In this document: piece after piece, positions 6,529 through 13,822 of the stretch
Position numbering within the stretch: the stretch's first letter is position 1
Layout of the letters: each line of letters starts with the position of its first letter
Source of the DNA: CF-161 sp035259145
GTDB taxonomy: Bacteria; Chloroflexota; Dormibacteria; Dormibacterales; Dormibacteraceae
Assembly: GCA_035259145.1 (NCBI GenBank)
Contig: DATFWQ010000152.1
Span: 1 to 16,325 of the forward strand
Length of the DNA: 16,325 nt
Direction: 5' to 3'
The notes under the pieces: generated by a model
What the model was told of the DNA's origin: nothing
Seen by the model: only the letters and a program-made list of their open reading frames with translations
Databases searched by the model: none
Made by a program: the position numbers and the translations under genes

Positions 6529-7571
6529 CCCCGAGAGCTGCGGGACCACTCGAGACCGCGCTCGCTGCGTTCCCCCGCGTCGAACTGACCCGGGCCGAGA
6601 CGCCTCTGCAGCGCCTCAACCACGTGTCGGAGCGCCTGGATCTCGACGTCTGGATGAAGCGCGACGACCTCACCGACCTCGCCCTCGGCGGGGATAAGGC
6701 GCGCAAGCTCGAATACGAGCTGGCCAGGGCTGTCGGCCAGGGCGCAGACACGCTCGTCACGTGTGGCAGCTCCCAGAGCAACTTCGCCCGGCTGGTAACC
6801 GCGGCCGCCCGGCGCCTGGGCCTCGAGTGCGCCCTGGTCCTGAGCGCCGGCCACCACCCCGAGCCCCAGGGCAATCTGCTGATCGTTCGGCTGATGGGTG
6901 CCGACGTGCGCATCGTCGACACGACGGACATCTGGGACCTGGAAGGCGACTGCCTCGCGCTGTGTGATGAGCTCCGGGCGGCCGGCCGGCATCCCTACTA
7001 CGTCCCGGTGAGCGGCACGACCGCCACCAGCTGCCTCGGCTACGTACGAGCTGGATTCGAGCTCAACGACCAGTTACGGGCCGCGGCGCTGCGCCCGGCC
7101 GCGGTCTACGTGCCGTTCGGCACGGGCGGCATCTTCACGGGCCTCCGGCTGGCGTTCGCCGAGAGTCAGCCGGCTCCGGCGTTGATCGGCGTCAGCGTCA
7201 ACCGTGACCGAAGCTCGTGCGAGGAGCTGGCTCGGAAGCGTGAAGCGGAGGTCTGTTCGCTGCTGGGCGTGTCCCTGGCGCCGGCGCCCGTCGCCCTGGA
7301 GCTGCGCGACGACCAGCTGGGAGGCGGCTACGGCGAGCCGACTCCAGCGTGCCTGGACGCCATCGTTGAGCTGGCCAGCCGTGAGGGCATCCTGCTCGAT
7401 CCTGTCTACTCCGGCAAAGTCGTAGCTGCGCTGCTCGCGGACGGCCGCGCCGCTCGCTGGGTCCCCGGCACGACAGTCGTCATGCTGCACTCCGGGGGTG
7501 TACCGGCACTGTTCGCCTATCAGGACGAGCTTCTCACCCACCTGAGCTCGACAAGCGTGGCTACAGGGTGA
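6525..7571 (+). CDS. PLP-dependent enzyme, ACC deaminase / D-cysteine desulfhydrase family
   Basis: This is a 348-aa cytoplasmic fold-type II PLP enzyme. Family members break D-cysteine into pyruvate, H2S and ammonia, or deaminate 1-aminocyclopropane-1-carboxylate. Visible hallmarks are TPLQRLNHVSERLDLDVWMKRDDLTDLALGGDKARKLEYE with PLP lysine K58, the cofactor-phosphate region CGSSQSNFARLVTAAARRLG, the glycine-rich FGTGGIFTGL, REGILLDPVYSGK and the C-terminal LHSGGVPALFAY. Two usually invariant positions differ: GGNK is GGDK, and QSNH/QSNQ is QSNF, so the substrate cannot be assumed. The ATG overlaps the DUF3465 stop by four bases, and the 3' end overlaps the convergent SIS gene by 11 bp. The length is normal, slightly longer than the roughly 330 aa of DcyD. 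The family is secure; the specific reaction is not. Confidence 0.88.
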   Translation: MTPRAAGPLETALAAFPRVELTRAETPLQRLNHVSERLDLDVWMKRDDLTDLALGGDKARKLEYELARAVGQGADTLVTCGSSQSNFARLVTAAARRLGLECALVLSAGHHPEPQGNLLIVRLMGADVRIVDTTDIWDLEGDCLALCDELRAAGRHPYYVPVSGTTATSCLGYVRAGFELNDQLRAAALRPAAVYVPFGTGGIFTGLRLAFAESQPAPALIGVSVNRDRSSCEELARKREAEVCSLLGVSLAPAPVALELRDDQLGGGYGEPTPACLDAIVELASREGILLDPVYSGKVVAALLADGRAARWVPGTTVVMLHSGGVPALFAYQDELLTHLSSTSVATG

Positions 7572-8649
7572 TCGTGCTCAGCGCCTCGGCGTAGTGGGGA
7601 TCGTCCCGACGGAACCGGTCGGGGTTGGTACCCCTCTCGACCGCCACCTGATAGGCGAAGATCTGCATCGGCACTACGGCCAGGATGGGTGAGATCAGCT
7701 CGTTCAGTTCGGGCAGCTCGAAGATCGTCGCATCCGGCACCGTGGAAGCACCCTGCCCCACCAGCCAGGTCCTGGCACCGATCCCCTGCAGGACCCTCCC
7801 CACCTCGGCCGTCCTGGTCGCCGAGGCCGGAATGGCGCCGGGCACGTTTATGAGAATCGCAAGATCGTCGGCGTTGACGGTTACCAGCGGACCGTGCAGG
7901 AACTGTTCGAGCGGGAGCGCATCGATCTTCGCGGTCGCCGCCTCACGGGCCTTGATGACGACTTCCAGAGCCGTCGCCGCGTTGGGCCCCGCTCCAACCG
8001 CATAAACCTGCCGGAATGCCCCCAGACTGGCCACGCCGAGCACCTCATCCTGACGTGCGAGGACGGCTTCGACCTGACCCGGCACTCCTTCGAGCGCTCT
8101 GCGGAAGTCGCCGGCCACGGCCATCCCATTGCGCTCCCCAAGCACGGTGGCGACCTGACCGAGCACGAACATCGCCGCGCTGTGTGAGGCGGTGAACGCG
8201 GCCGACTTCTCCCGCTCGACCGTGCGCAGCACCAGCTGCGAGCCCGCATGGTCGGCCGTCAGACTCCCGACCGATATCGCAGTTGCGCCATCCGCCCTGG
8301 CGCGCTCCAGTGCGCGCATGGTATAGGTCTTGGTGCCCGAGTGGGCCATGACGATCACCGCGTCGTCCGGCCGCAGCGGATAGAGAGCCGGGTAGACGGC
8401 GAAGTCGAACGAGAGGACCGCGCGGGCGTCCTTACCCACGGCTCGAAACAGCCACTCTCCCACCAGCGCGGCGTGGTAGCTCGTGCCGACGCCGACGATG
8501 AAGAGGCGGTTTGCCGGCGCCAACAGACCGGCCGCCTCCTGCGCCGGTCCCCAACCGCTGTCAAGGAGCCGGCGCAGGTCGGCCGGCTGGCGATGCATGG
8601 TCTGATACATGGCCGAGTCGGTGGTCGGAGGGCCGGTAGGCAAAGTCAT
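7561..8649 (-). CDS. Double-SIS-domain sugar-phosphate isomerase/deaminase-like protein
   Basis: This is a 362-aa cytoplasmic protein resembling the isomerase half of GlmS without the glutaminase domain. SIS domain 1 (about 45-180) has IVGVGTSYHAALVGEWLFR and the phosphosugar-binding MAHSGTKTYTMRALERARADG. SIS domain 2 (about 210-340) has AVGAGPNAATALEVVIKAREAATAKIDALPLEQFLHGPL, matching the GlmS 'ELKHGPL' region. It ends GTNPDRFRRDDPHYAEA where GlmS has DQPRNLAKSVTVE. Relatives include glucosamine-6-phosphate deaminases (NagB-II), AgaS and FrlB-type deglycases, so it probably acts on a 6-phospho amino-sugar or fructosamine; the substrate cannot be read off. ATG 8649 was preferred because it lies ten bases after a TAGCGT -10-like box; ATG 8610 is possible, and the frame is open to 8781. 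It is convergent with the PLP enzyme and divergent from the propeller gene. Confidence 0.85.
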   Translation of the reverse strand: MTLPTGPPTTDSAMYQTMHRQPADLRRLLDSGWGPAQEAAGLLAPANRLFIVGVGTSYHAALVGEWLFRAVGKDARAVLSFDFAVYPALYPLRPDDAVIVMAHSGTKTYTMRALERARADGATAISVGSLTADHAGSQLVLRTVEREKSAAFTASHSAAMFVLGQVATVLGERNGMAVAGDFRRALEGVPGQVEAVLARQDEVLGVASLGAFRQVYAVGAGPNAATALEVVIKAREAATAKIDALPLEQFLHGPLVTVNADDLAILINVPGAIPASATRTAEVGRVLQGIGARTWLVGQGASTVPDATIFELPELNELISPILAVVPMQIFAYQVAVERGTNPDRFRRDDPHYAEALSTITL

Positions 8650-8659
8650 GGCGCTGGCT

Positions 8660-8690
8660 ACGCTAACGCATGGACACTGAGCGTTAGCCT
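8660..8690. promoter_or_regulatory. Divergent promoter region with an 8-bp inverted repeat
   Basis: GCTAACGC (8662-8669) and GCGTTAGC (8681-8688) are an exact inverted repeat with an 11-bp spacer, placed in the 49-bp gap between the SIS gene and the first propeller gene. Each arm overlaps a TANNNT hexamer: TAGCGT on the minus strand (8665-8660), ten bases before the SIS ATG, and TAGCCT on the plus strand (8685-8690), eight bases before the propeller GTG. This looks like two facing -10 elements with very short or no leaders, possibly with a shared operator. No -35 boxes were recognised. Confidence 0.5.
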
Positions 8691-8698
8691 GTGAGCTG

Positions 8699-9919
8699 GT
8701 GCTCGCGATTGGAGGGCAGCGCGTCCGCAGGGCCCTCACGCTGATGATGGTGGCGGGGCTGGGGCTGCTCGCGATCGGCATCGTCTACCTTCGCCCCAGC
8801 CCGAGTGGCCCGGCTACGCCGTCTGCGCCGAGAGCACGGACGCCGCAGGTCGTCCAGCCGGTCTTCTTCAACGTCAGCTTCGGTGATGCCCAACACGGCG
8901 CAGTGCAGGTGTTCAGCCCAAACAACCCGCCGGACCGGCCTGCGCCGATATATCTCACCTCCGATGGCGGCCGTACGTGGAGGCCCGTCACCCGTCGCGC
9001 ATATCCAATCAGTGGCGTGACCATCGTCGATCAGCGCCGGATGCTCGGTGAGGAAGCCGCAGGCGGCACGCCGGCCCTCGTCACCAGCGAAGACGACGGG
9101 CGGACGTGGCAGCCGCTGAGTGTCGACCCGCGCCAGTTCATCGGCAGCTCGTGGCCAGTGTTCCTGGGGTCAGACGGCTGGTGGCTCGACTGGCAGCCGT
9201 CTCCGCCCGGTTCGCAGCAGCGAGCGGCTGTTGCCATCTGGCACACCTCTGACGGTGGCCGGACCTGGGCTCGGCTGAAGGCGTCAGGGATTCCCAGGGT
9301 TTCGTACGTTGACCGGGTCCAGGTGATGGACCCGCGCCACGGTCTCCTGGCGGTGATCTCCGCAGAGGATCCAGGCCGGGCCATGATCGTGGCCACTGCT
9401 GACGGCGGGGATACATGGGAGCCCGCTGCAACGTTCGACAACCCCATGGTTGGGACCCGCCTGTTCGCGATCCGGCTTTTCCAGCACGAGACGCTGCTGC
9501 TGGCCTCGTTGGCTGTGTCATCGCTGGACCTTCAAGCTCCGCCGCCTCCGGGTGAACCCGCCATGAGCACCTTTACGTCGGTAAGCGCCGACGGCGGCGC
9601 CACGTGGGGACCGCTCCACCCGGGGCCGGTGACGGCAGCGTCACCCCTGGCAGTGATCGACGAGGGGGGCCGGCTGCTCCTGCTCGACGGCCATCGCCTC
9701 TGGATATCAGACGACGGCGGCGTCACCTGGGAGGCGCGCGTGGCCGTGATGCCGCAAGGCCTGACGCCCGTCTTCGTGATCGCCGCCGTGCCCGGCTCGG
9801 TTTATGCCTTTGCAGTCCACTCGAGTGATGTCCCCTGGCGTGGCGGTACTCCCGCGGCGCTGCTCCGCAGCCGGGACCGGGGCATTCACTGGGCCGAAGT
9901 GCGATTCCCGCGATCCTGA
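8699..9919 (+). CDS. Membrane-anchored seven-bladed Asp-box (YCF48/BNR-like) propeller protein, copy 1
   Basis: This is a 406-aa protein with a GTG start. A basic N-terminus and one hydrophobic helix (about 13-31) indicate a membrane anchor or uncleaved signal, followed by a Pro-rich linker and an extracytoplasmic beta-propeller. Seven SxDxGxTW-type Asp boxes are visible, near residues 87 (TSDGGRTW), 130 (SEDDGRTW), 184 (TSDGGRTW), 233 (TADGGDTW), 296 (SADGGATW), 337 (SDDGGVTW) and 391 (SRDRGIHW), one per blade. Such proteins resemble YCF48/sortilin/BNR propellers; they bind proteins or glycans, and no catalytic sialidase residues were recognised. The start agrees with the paralogue downstream: both have TAGCCT, eight bases, then GTG-CTC. 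The function is unknown; a surface or periplasmic binding role is inferred. Confidence 0.85.
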   Translation: MLAIGGQRVRRALTLMMVAGLGLLAIGIVYLRPSPSGPATPSAPRARTPQVVQPVFFNVSFGDAQHGAVQVFSPNNPPDRPAPIYLTSDGGRTWRPVTRRAYPISGVTIVDQRRMLGEEAAGGTPALVTSEDDGRTWQPLSVDPRQFIGSSWPVFLGSDGWWLDWQPSPPGSQQRAAVAIWHTSDGGRTWARLKASGIPRVSYVDRVQVMDPRHGLLAVISAEDPGRAMIVATADGGDTWEPAATFDNPMVGTRLFAIRLFQHETLLLASLAVSSLDLQAPPPPGEPAMSTFTSVSADGGATWGPLHPGPVTAASPLAVIDEGGRLLLLDGHRLWISDDGGVTWEARVAVMPQGLTPVFVIAAVPGSVYAFAVHSSDVPWRGGTPAALLRSRDRGIHWAEVRFPRS

Positions 9920-9974
9920 GCAAAGTAGATTCGCGAGCGACGACCGTCACCGAGGTCTGATTAGCCGGGCAAGC

Positions 9975-9997
9975 ACGCTCTCGAAGAGCGTTAGCCT
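9975..9997 (+). promoter_or_regulatory. Dyad and -10 box before propeller copy 2
   Basis: ACGCTCT-CGA-AGAGCGT (9975-9991) is a perfect inverted repeat with 7-bp arms. It runs directly into TAGCCT (9992-9997), eight bases before the GTG at 10006. The hexamer and its distance to the GTG are the same as for copy 1, but the dyad has a different sequence. It could be an operator, or a short terminator-like hairpin for copy 1; no T-run follows. Confidence 0.4.
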
Positions 9998-10005
9998 GTG
10001 CGTTG

Positions 10006-11229
10006 GTGCTCGAGGTTGGGGGGGAGCGCGGCCGTCGCGCTCTCACGTGGATGGTGGTCGCGGTGCTGGGGCTGCTCGCGGCCGGCGTCGTCTACCTTCA
10101 CCCTACCCTCACTGCTCCCGCCGCCCGGCCCGTGCCTGAAACGGGGGCGCCGGCTGGGCCCCCGATGTTCTTCAACGTCAGCTTCGGTGATGCTGAGCAC
10201 GGCGCTGTCCAGGTGTTCAGGCGGGGCAATCCGCCGAACCGGCCTCCACCGATCTATCTGACCGCCGATGGCGGCCGGACGTGGAAGCGCCTCACGAACC
10301 CTACCAATGACATCTTTGCCGTCGCTTTTGTCGGCCGGCAACGCATGCTCGCCGAGGAGCTCGGGCGCGCTCTGCCACGCCTTCTTGTCAGCGACAACGG
10401 CGGGCGAACCTGGCAGTCGCTCGCCATCGATCCCCGCCAGTTCGTCATCAGCCAGTCCTGGCCTGTTTTCCTGGGGTCAGACGGATGGTGGCTGGACTGG
10501 CAAGCGTTTTCGGGGACCGGTGCGCGACTAACCGGGCCGGTGGGACTGTTGCATACCTCGGATGGTGGCCGGACGTGGCAACGGCTGGCGGCGTCAGGGA
10601 TTCCTCCTTTTGCGTATGTCGACCGCGTCCGGTTCGTTGACCAGCGTCATGGCCTGCTGGCGATGATCTCTGCAGGCGACCAGGCCATGATCGTGGCAAG
10701 CTCGGATGGCGGAGCCACGTGGGAACCGGCTGTGACGTTCGACACCCCCCTGGCTGATACGCGCCCGCTGGGCATCCTGCTCCTCCAGCACGGGTCGCGA
10801 CTGCTGGCCTGGGTGGCGGTGTCACCGTCGCCCGGCCCGGGCCCCATTCCGGGTCAACAATCCGGCGTGAGGACATTCGTGTCGGTCAGTGACGACGGAG
10901 GCGGCACATGGGGACCTTTCCGCCCGGGGCCGGTGCCGACACCGGCATCCACCGCCGGCGCCATAGTCGACGATGAGGGCCGTCTCGTAGTGCTCGACGG
11001 CCATCGCCTGTGGATCTCGGCAGACGGCGGCGCCACGTGGTTGGCGCGCGTGACCGTGATGCCGGAAGGCCTCATACCGGCCTTCATCGCCGCCACCGTG
11101 CCAGGCTCGCTCTACGCCCTGGCCATCGAGTCGAGTGACATCCCGCGCCTCGGCAATGCTCCCGCTTCGCTGCTCCGCAGCTCAGACGGCGGCATCCACT
11201 GGACCGAAGTCCGATTGCCGCGGGCTTGA
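10006..11229 (+). CDS. Membrane-anchored seven-bladed Asp-box (YCF48/BNR-like) propeller protein, copy 2
   Basis: This 407-aa paralogue of the preceding gene has the same architecture: a basic start, a hydrophobic anchor (about 12-31), a Pro-rich linker and seven Asp boxes (TADGGRTW, SDNGGRTW, TSDGGRTW, SSDGGATW, SDDGGGTW, SADGGATW, SSDGGIHW). Segments such as FFNVSFGDAxHGAVQVF, SWPVFLGSDGWWLDWQ and LDGHRLWIS are almost identical between the copies, while loops differ, especially at about 165-180 and 275-300, which suggests diverging binding faces. The last box is closer to consensus here (SSDGGIHW) than in copy 1 (SRDRGIHW). GTG 10006 was chosen by alignment with copy 1; a TTG three bases earlier is also in frame. 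The function is unknown. Confidence 0.85.
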   Translation: MLEVGGERGRRALTWMVVAVLGLLAAGVVYLHPTLTAPAARPVPETGAPAGPPMFFNVSFGDAEHGAVQVFRRGNPPNRPPPIYLTADGGRTWKRLTNPTNDIFAVAFVGRQRMLAEELGRALPRLLVSDNGGRTWQSLAIDPRQFVISQSWPVFLGSDGWWLDWQAFSGTGARLTGPVGLLHTSDGGRTWQRLAASGIPPFAYVDRVRFVDQRHGLLAMISAGDQAMIVASSDGGATWEPAVTFDTPLADTRPLGILLLQHGSRLLAWVAVSPSPGPGPIPGQQSGVRTFVSVSDDGGGTWGPFRPGPVPTPASTAGAIVDDEGRLVVLDGHRLWISADGGATWLARVTVMPEGLIPAFIAATVPGSLYALAIESSDIPRLGNAPASLLRSSDGGIHWTEVRLPRA

Positions 11230-11329
11230 GCGGCAGACTCGCGACAGATGGTCACCACCCGCGGTCTGATAACCGGCGCCGCTCTCTCATCCAGTCCTCA
11301 TTCGACTGCGCCAGACTTCGTGCCGCGAA

Positions 11330-12301
11330 ATGACGATGCGCCTTGCAGGGCTGACTCTTCTGGTTCCACTCCTTCTGCTGTCCGGATGCGCTCGCACCAC
11401 AGGGGAGGCCGGCGGCGCACCCCCAACCGCCGCTCCGGCCTCCCACCGCTCTGGTGCACCGCCCACCGCCTCCGCGAGCGCGACATACCGGGTCCTGCAT
11501 CGCCAGCTGGAGTTCACCGACCCGTCGCGGGTTACAGATCCCAGGCCGGGCCAGCCTGGCAGCAAGACGCAGGGACGGACGCTCTTGACGACGATCTGGT
11601 ATCCGGCGCCACCGGCACGCGGACCCTTCCCGCTGGTCCTGTTCAGCCACGGCCTGTTGGGCCTGCCGTCGGACTACGAGGCGATCGCGACGCGCTGGTC
11701 GGCTGCGGGCTTTGTGGTGGTCGCCCCCGCCTATCCGCTGACCAGCCGGGCCTCGCCGCAGGTGCAGCCCCTCGACGTGCCCAACCAGCCGGCCGACGCA
11801 TCCTTCGTGCTCACCGCTGTGCTCCGGCTGGCAGAACGGCCGGGCGACCCGTTCCAGGGGCTGCTCGACGGCAGTCGCATCGTGGCTGCCGGGCACTCAG
11901 CAGGCGCGATCACCACCGTCGGCCTCTTCACGACGTGCTGCCGCGACGCCAGGCTCCTCGCGGGGATCGTACTCGCAGGAAATTCGCTCGGCTTCACGAA
12001 CCACTTCGCCGGCCGCCCTACGCCGATACTGTTCGAGCACGGCGATAACGACCCGATCGTCCCCTACTGGACGGGCCGCCTGCTGTGGGAAGGGCTGCCG
12101 TGGCCCAAGGCGTTCGTCACCCTCCAGGGTCAGGGTCACATCGACCCCTATCTCTTGCCCAGCAGCCCGGGCTTCGCTGTTGTCGCTGAAACGACGACCG
12201 ACTTCCTCCGCTGGTCGGTTTCTAACGACCCGAGCGCACTGAACGACCTTCGCCGGCACGCCGATGTGCCTGAGATGGCGCGCCTCGACGACCGGCTTTA
12301 G
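11330..12301 (+). CDS. Alpha/beta-hydrolase lipoprotein (PAF-acetylhydrolase/chlorophyllase-like)
   Basis: This is a 323-aa exported esterase-like protein. The signal peptide ends in the lipobox LLSGC with lipidated C20, followed by a disordered Ala/Pro/Ser linker (21-52). The hydrolase domain shows TIWYPAP, the oxyanion-hole segment LVLFSHGLLG (about 103-111), GFVVVAPAYPLTS, the nucleophile elbow AAGHSAGA with S190, the probable acid in EHGDNDPIVPY (D239 or D241) and the probable catalytic H270 in QGQGHIDPY. The spacing and the 'YP....P.V.FSHG' pattern match the platelet-activating-factor acetylhydrolase/dienelactone-hydrolase-like group; the substrate is unknown. A second ATG two codons in is an equally possible start, and no clear Shine-Dalgarno is seen. 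It follows propeller copy 2 by 100 bases on the same strand; that gap holds only the tail of the duplicated unit. It converges on the DUF222 gene, with 13 bp between the stops. Confidence 0.85.
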   Translation: MTMRLAGLTLLVPLLLLSGCARTTGEAGGAPPTAAPASHRSGAPPTASASATYRVLHRQLEFTDPSRVTDPRPGQPGSKTQGRTLLTTIWYPAPPARGPFPLVLFSHGLLGLPSDYEAIATRWSAAGFVVVAPAYPLTSRASPQVQPLDVPNQPADASFVLTAVLRLAERPGDPFQGLLDGSRIVAAGHSAGAITTVGLFTTCCRDARLLAGIVLAGNSLGFTNHFAGRPTPILFEHGDNDPIVPYWTGRLLWEGLPWPKAFVTLQGQGHIDPYLLPSSPGFAVVAETTTDFLRWSVSNDPSALNDLRRHADVPEMARLDDRL

Positions 12302-12314
12302 TCGAGTGCACTCT

Positions 12315-13682
12315 CTAAGCTAGGGCTGCCGGTCCGGCTCTAGCCTGGCGCAGGTGGCTGTTGTGGATCAGCCCCTCGATGGCCAGGCCGTAGTCAGGGG
12401 GCTGCCCACCGTAGAGGGCCCACGGGGTCCCGTCGCCGATCAGGTGGCCGCGTTCCTGCGCCAGCCGGCGCAGGTGAGCGGTCCCGCCGCCCTGGCCGGG
12501 ATCGATCCGCGCCGGCGGCGGCACGATCGGTCGACCGTCGCGGGTCTCGAAGCACAGCTCGCCATCTGGGCTGCCCAGGATCTGGTAGTGGCCGTCATGG
12601 AGCCGAGCATGGTGGGCTGCACAGAGCGAGAGGGCATTAGACAGGTCCGTGAGGCCGCCCATCTCCCAGGGGAAGAGGTGGTGGAGATGGGTCCGCCGCG
12701 CCGGCACCCCGCATCCGGGGAAGCGGCAGGTGCCATCGCGGGCCTGCAGGGCCCGGCGCTGGGGCCTGGTGAACAGGCGCCGGCTGCGGCCCACGTCGAT
12801 CGGCAGGCCCTCCCGCTCGGTGATGGCCACCACCTGGGCGTCACAGCCCAGGCGCCGGGCCACCGCGGCTGAGATGGGGGTGCCGTCTTCCAGGTGGCAG
12901 CGACCTTTGGGGTCCTCACCGGTCAGCACGCCCACGTCGACGTGGACCACCAGCTGGCAGGACTCGGGGTCGCTGACCAGACCCTCAGGGCTGCCTGCCA
13001 GGGCGCCGGCTTGCCTGCAGATGGCGACCAGCGAGTCGGCCCTACGAGCCGCCCAGCGGTCCTGGGCCGGGTCGGGCACGGGCGATGTGTCCCTGATGGG
13101 CACCGGCGGCTGCTCGGCGGAGACCGCCTCCAGGGCGGTCATCACCACCGCCGCGTCCTCGGCCGGCAGAAGTGCGATAAGACGCACCATGCCGTCATCT
13201 TCTTTGAAGCTCCAGAGCCCGCGCCGGGCCAGCTGAGCCTCAGCCCGCTCCCCGGAGTCGGCCTCCCTGGCCCGCCGGTAACCGAGGCAGATCTTGATCA
13301 GCTGGCTGCCGGAGATGCCCTGGGCCAGCTCCACCCAGACCTCCTGGTCTTCGGGGGTGGCCACCTCACAGATGAACCTCACCTTGTCGTAGGAGAGCGA
13401 GCCGGAGGCGAAGGCCGCGGCAACTCTGGGCAGCTCGACCAGGGCGTGGCCCACCCGCACCAGCTCTCGAGCCGAGACGCGTCCCGGGCCCAGGTGGACG
13501 CTGAGCCAGTGCACCATCGAGAGGTAGCCGTCACCGGCCCAGGCACCGTCGTCGTCCAGCTTCGCCACTTTGAGCGCCAGCTCGGCCTGGGCCGAGTAGA
13601 TATGGGCCGCCAGCTCGCGCACCGCCGCCCGCTCGGGCTCCATCGCCTCGACGTCTGGGAAGCGTGAGGGCGCGGTGATCAT
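12315..13682 (-). CDS. DUF222 / 13E12-repeat-family HNH endonuclease-like protein
   Basis: This is a 455-aa protein. The N-terminal DUF222 region (about 15-295) is helical and contains GSLSYDKVRFICEVATPEDQE and RxADSLVAICR. The C-terminal HNH nuclease domain (about 309-366) reads RALQARDGTCRFPGCGVPARRTHLHHLFPWEMGGLTDLSNALSLCAAHHARLHDG. It keeps the zinc-type Cys pairs (C319, C324), the His cluster H332/H334/H335, the central Asn and the final CxxHH and H362, so it looks catalytically intact. This family is abundant in actinobacteria (REP13E12 in mycobacteria) and of unclear function; HNH activity implies DNA cleavage. Two starts are plausible: ATG 13682, almost at the predicted transcription start, and ATG 13643 (Met14), which has GAGG seven bases upstream and would leave a roughly 40-nt leader. 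It is likely SOS-regulated through the operator upstream. Confidence 0.92.
   Translation of the reverse strand: MITAPSRFPDVEAMEPERAAVRELAAHIYSAQAELALKVAKLDDDGAWAGDGYLSMVHWLSVHLGPGRVSARELVRVGHALVELPRVAAAFASGSLSYDKVRFICEVATPEDQEVWVELAQGISGSQLIKICLGYRRAREADSGERAEAQLARRGLWSFKEDDGMVRLIALLPAEDAAVVMTALEAVSAEQPPVPIRDTSPVPDPAQDRWAARRADSLVAICRQAGALAGSPEGLVSDPESCQLVVHVDVGVLTGEDPKGRCHLEDGTPISAAVARRLGCDAQVVAITEREGLPIDVGRSRRLFTRPQRRALQARDGTCRFPGCGVPARRTHLHHLFPWEMGGLTDLSNALSLCAAHHARLHDGHYQILGSPDGELCFETRDGRPIVPPPARIDPGQGGGTAHLRRLAQERGHLIGDGTPWALYGGQPPDYGLAIEGLIHNSHLRQARAGPAALA
12319..12344. terminator. Hairpin at the hydrolase/DUF222 convergent junction
   Basis: GCTAGGGCTG (12319-12328) pairs with CCGGCTCTAGC ending at 12344 to give a 10-bp stem with two G-T wobbles and a 6-base loop. 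It lies 18 bases past the hydrolase stop and overlaps the last codons of the DUF222 gene. No T-run follows on the plus strand, so a role as an intrinsic terminator is uncertain. Confidence 0.3.
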
Positions 13683-13691
13683 CGCCTCTCC

Positions 13692-13720
13692 ATCCTATCA
13701 AACATGCGTTCGTATGTCAA
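13692..13720 (-). promoter_or_regulatory. Sigma-70-type promoter with an embedded LexA (SOS) box for the DUF222 gene
   Basis: On the minus strand, a perfect -35 TTGACA (13720-13715) and a -10 TAGGAT (13697-13692) are separated by exactly 17 bp. The spacer contains CGAACGCATGTTTG, which fits the Gram-positive/mycobacterial SOS pattern CGAAC-N4-GTTYG; the 16-bp box ACGAACGCATGTTTGA spans 13713-13698. LexA bound there would block RNA polymerase directly. LexA boxes upstream of 13E12-family genes are known in Mycobacterium tuberculosis, which supports this reading. Confidence 0.82.
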
Positions 13721-13822
13721 GCACTCCTTTCCGTCACTGCTCTACAGACCTTTCGGGCTGTCGCGGTTTGCTTGACCTCGTCGCTCCTCAGCTCCTAGCC
13801 CTCCCAACACCTCTGCACCTCC

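Larger units (their letters stand above)
8681..11282 (+). repeat. Diverged tandem duplication of a roughly 1.3-kb unit
   Basis: The segment from GCGTTAGCCTGTG (8681) through the first propeller gene recurs from GCGTTAGCCTGTG (9988) through the second, offset by 1307 bp. Similarity extends past both stop codons: the DNA after each stop shares GGTCTGAT and neighbouring blocks (about 9954-9961 and 11263-11270). The whole gene with promoter and tail was therefore duplicated in tandem and has since diverged substantially. Unit ends are approximate. Confidence 0.75.

Noticed and set aside
8650..8781. N-terminal extension of the SIS protein back to 8781
   Set aside because: It would run through the divergent promoter region and into the propeller coding sequence, and the added residues are low complexity.
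11248..12048. 266-codon plus-strand frame overlapping the lipoprotein hydrolase
   Set aside because: It is out of frame with a convincing signal peptide, lipobox and catalytic triad, and its own translation is Arg/Pro/Gly-rich with no recognisable domain.
12894..13667. 257-codon plus-strand frame opposite the DUF222 gene
   Set aside because: It is a shadow of the HNH gene; no start signal or domain supports it.
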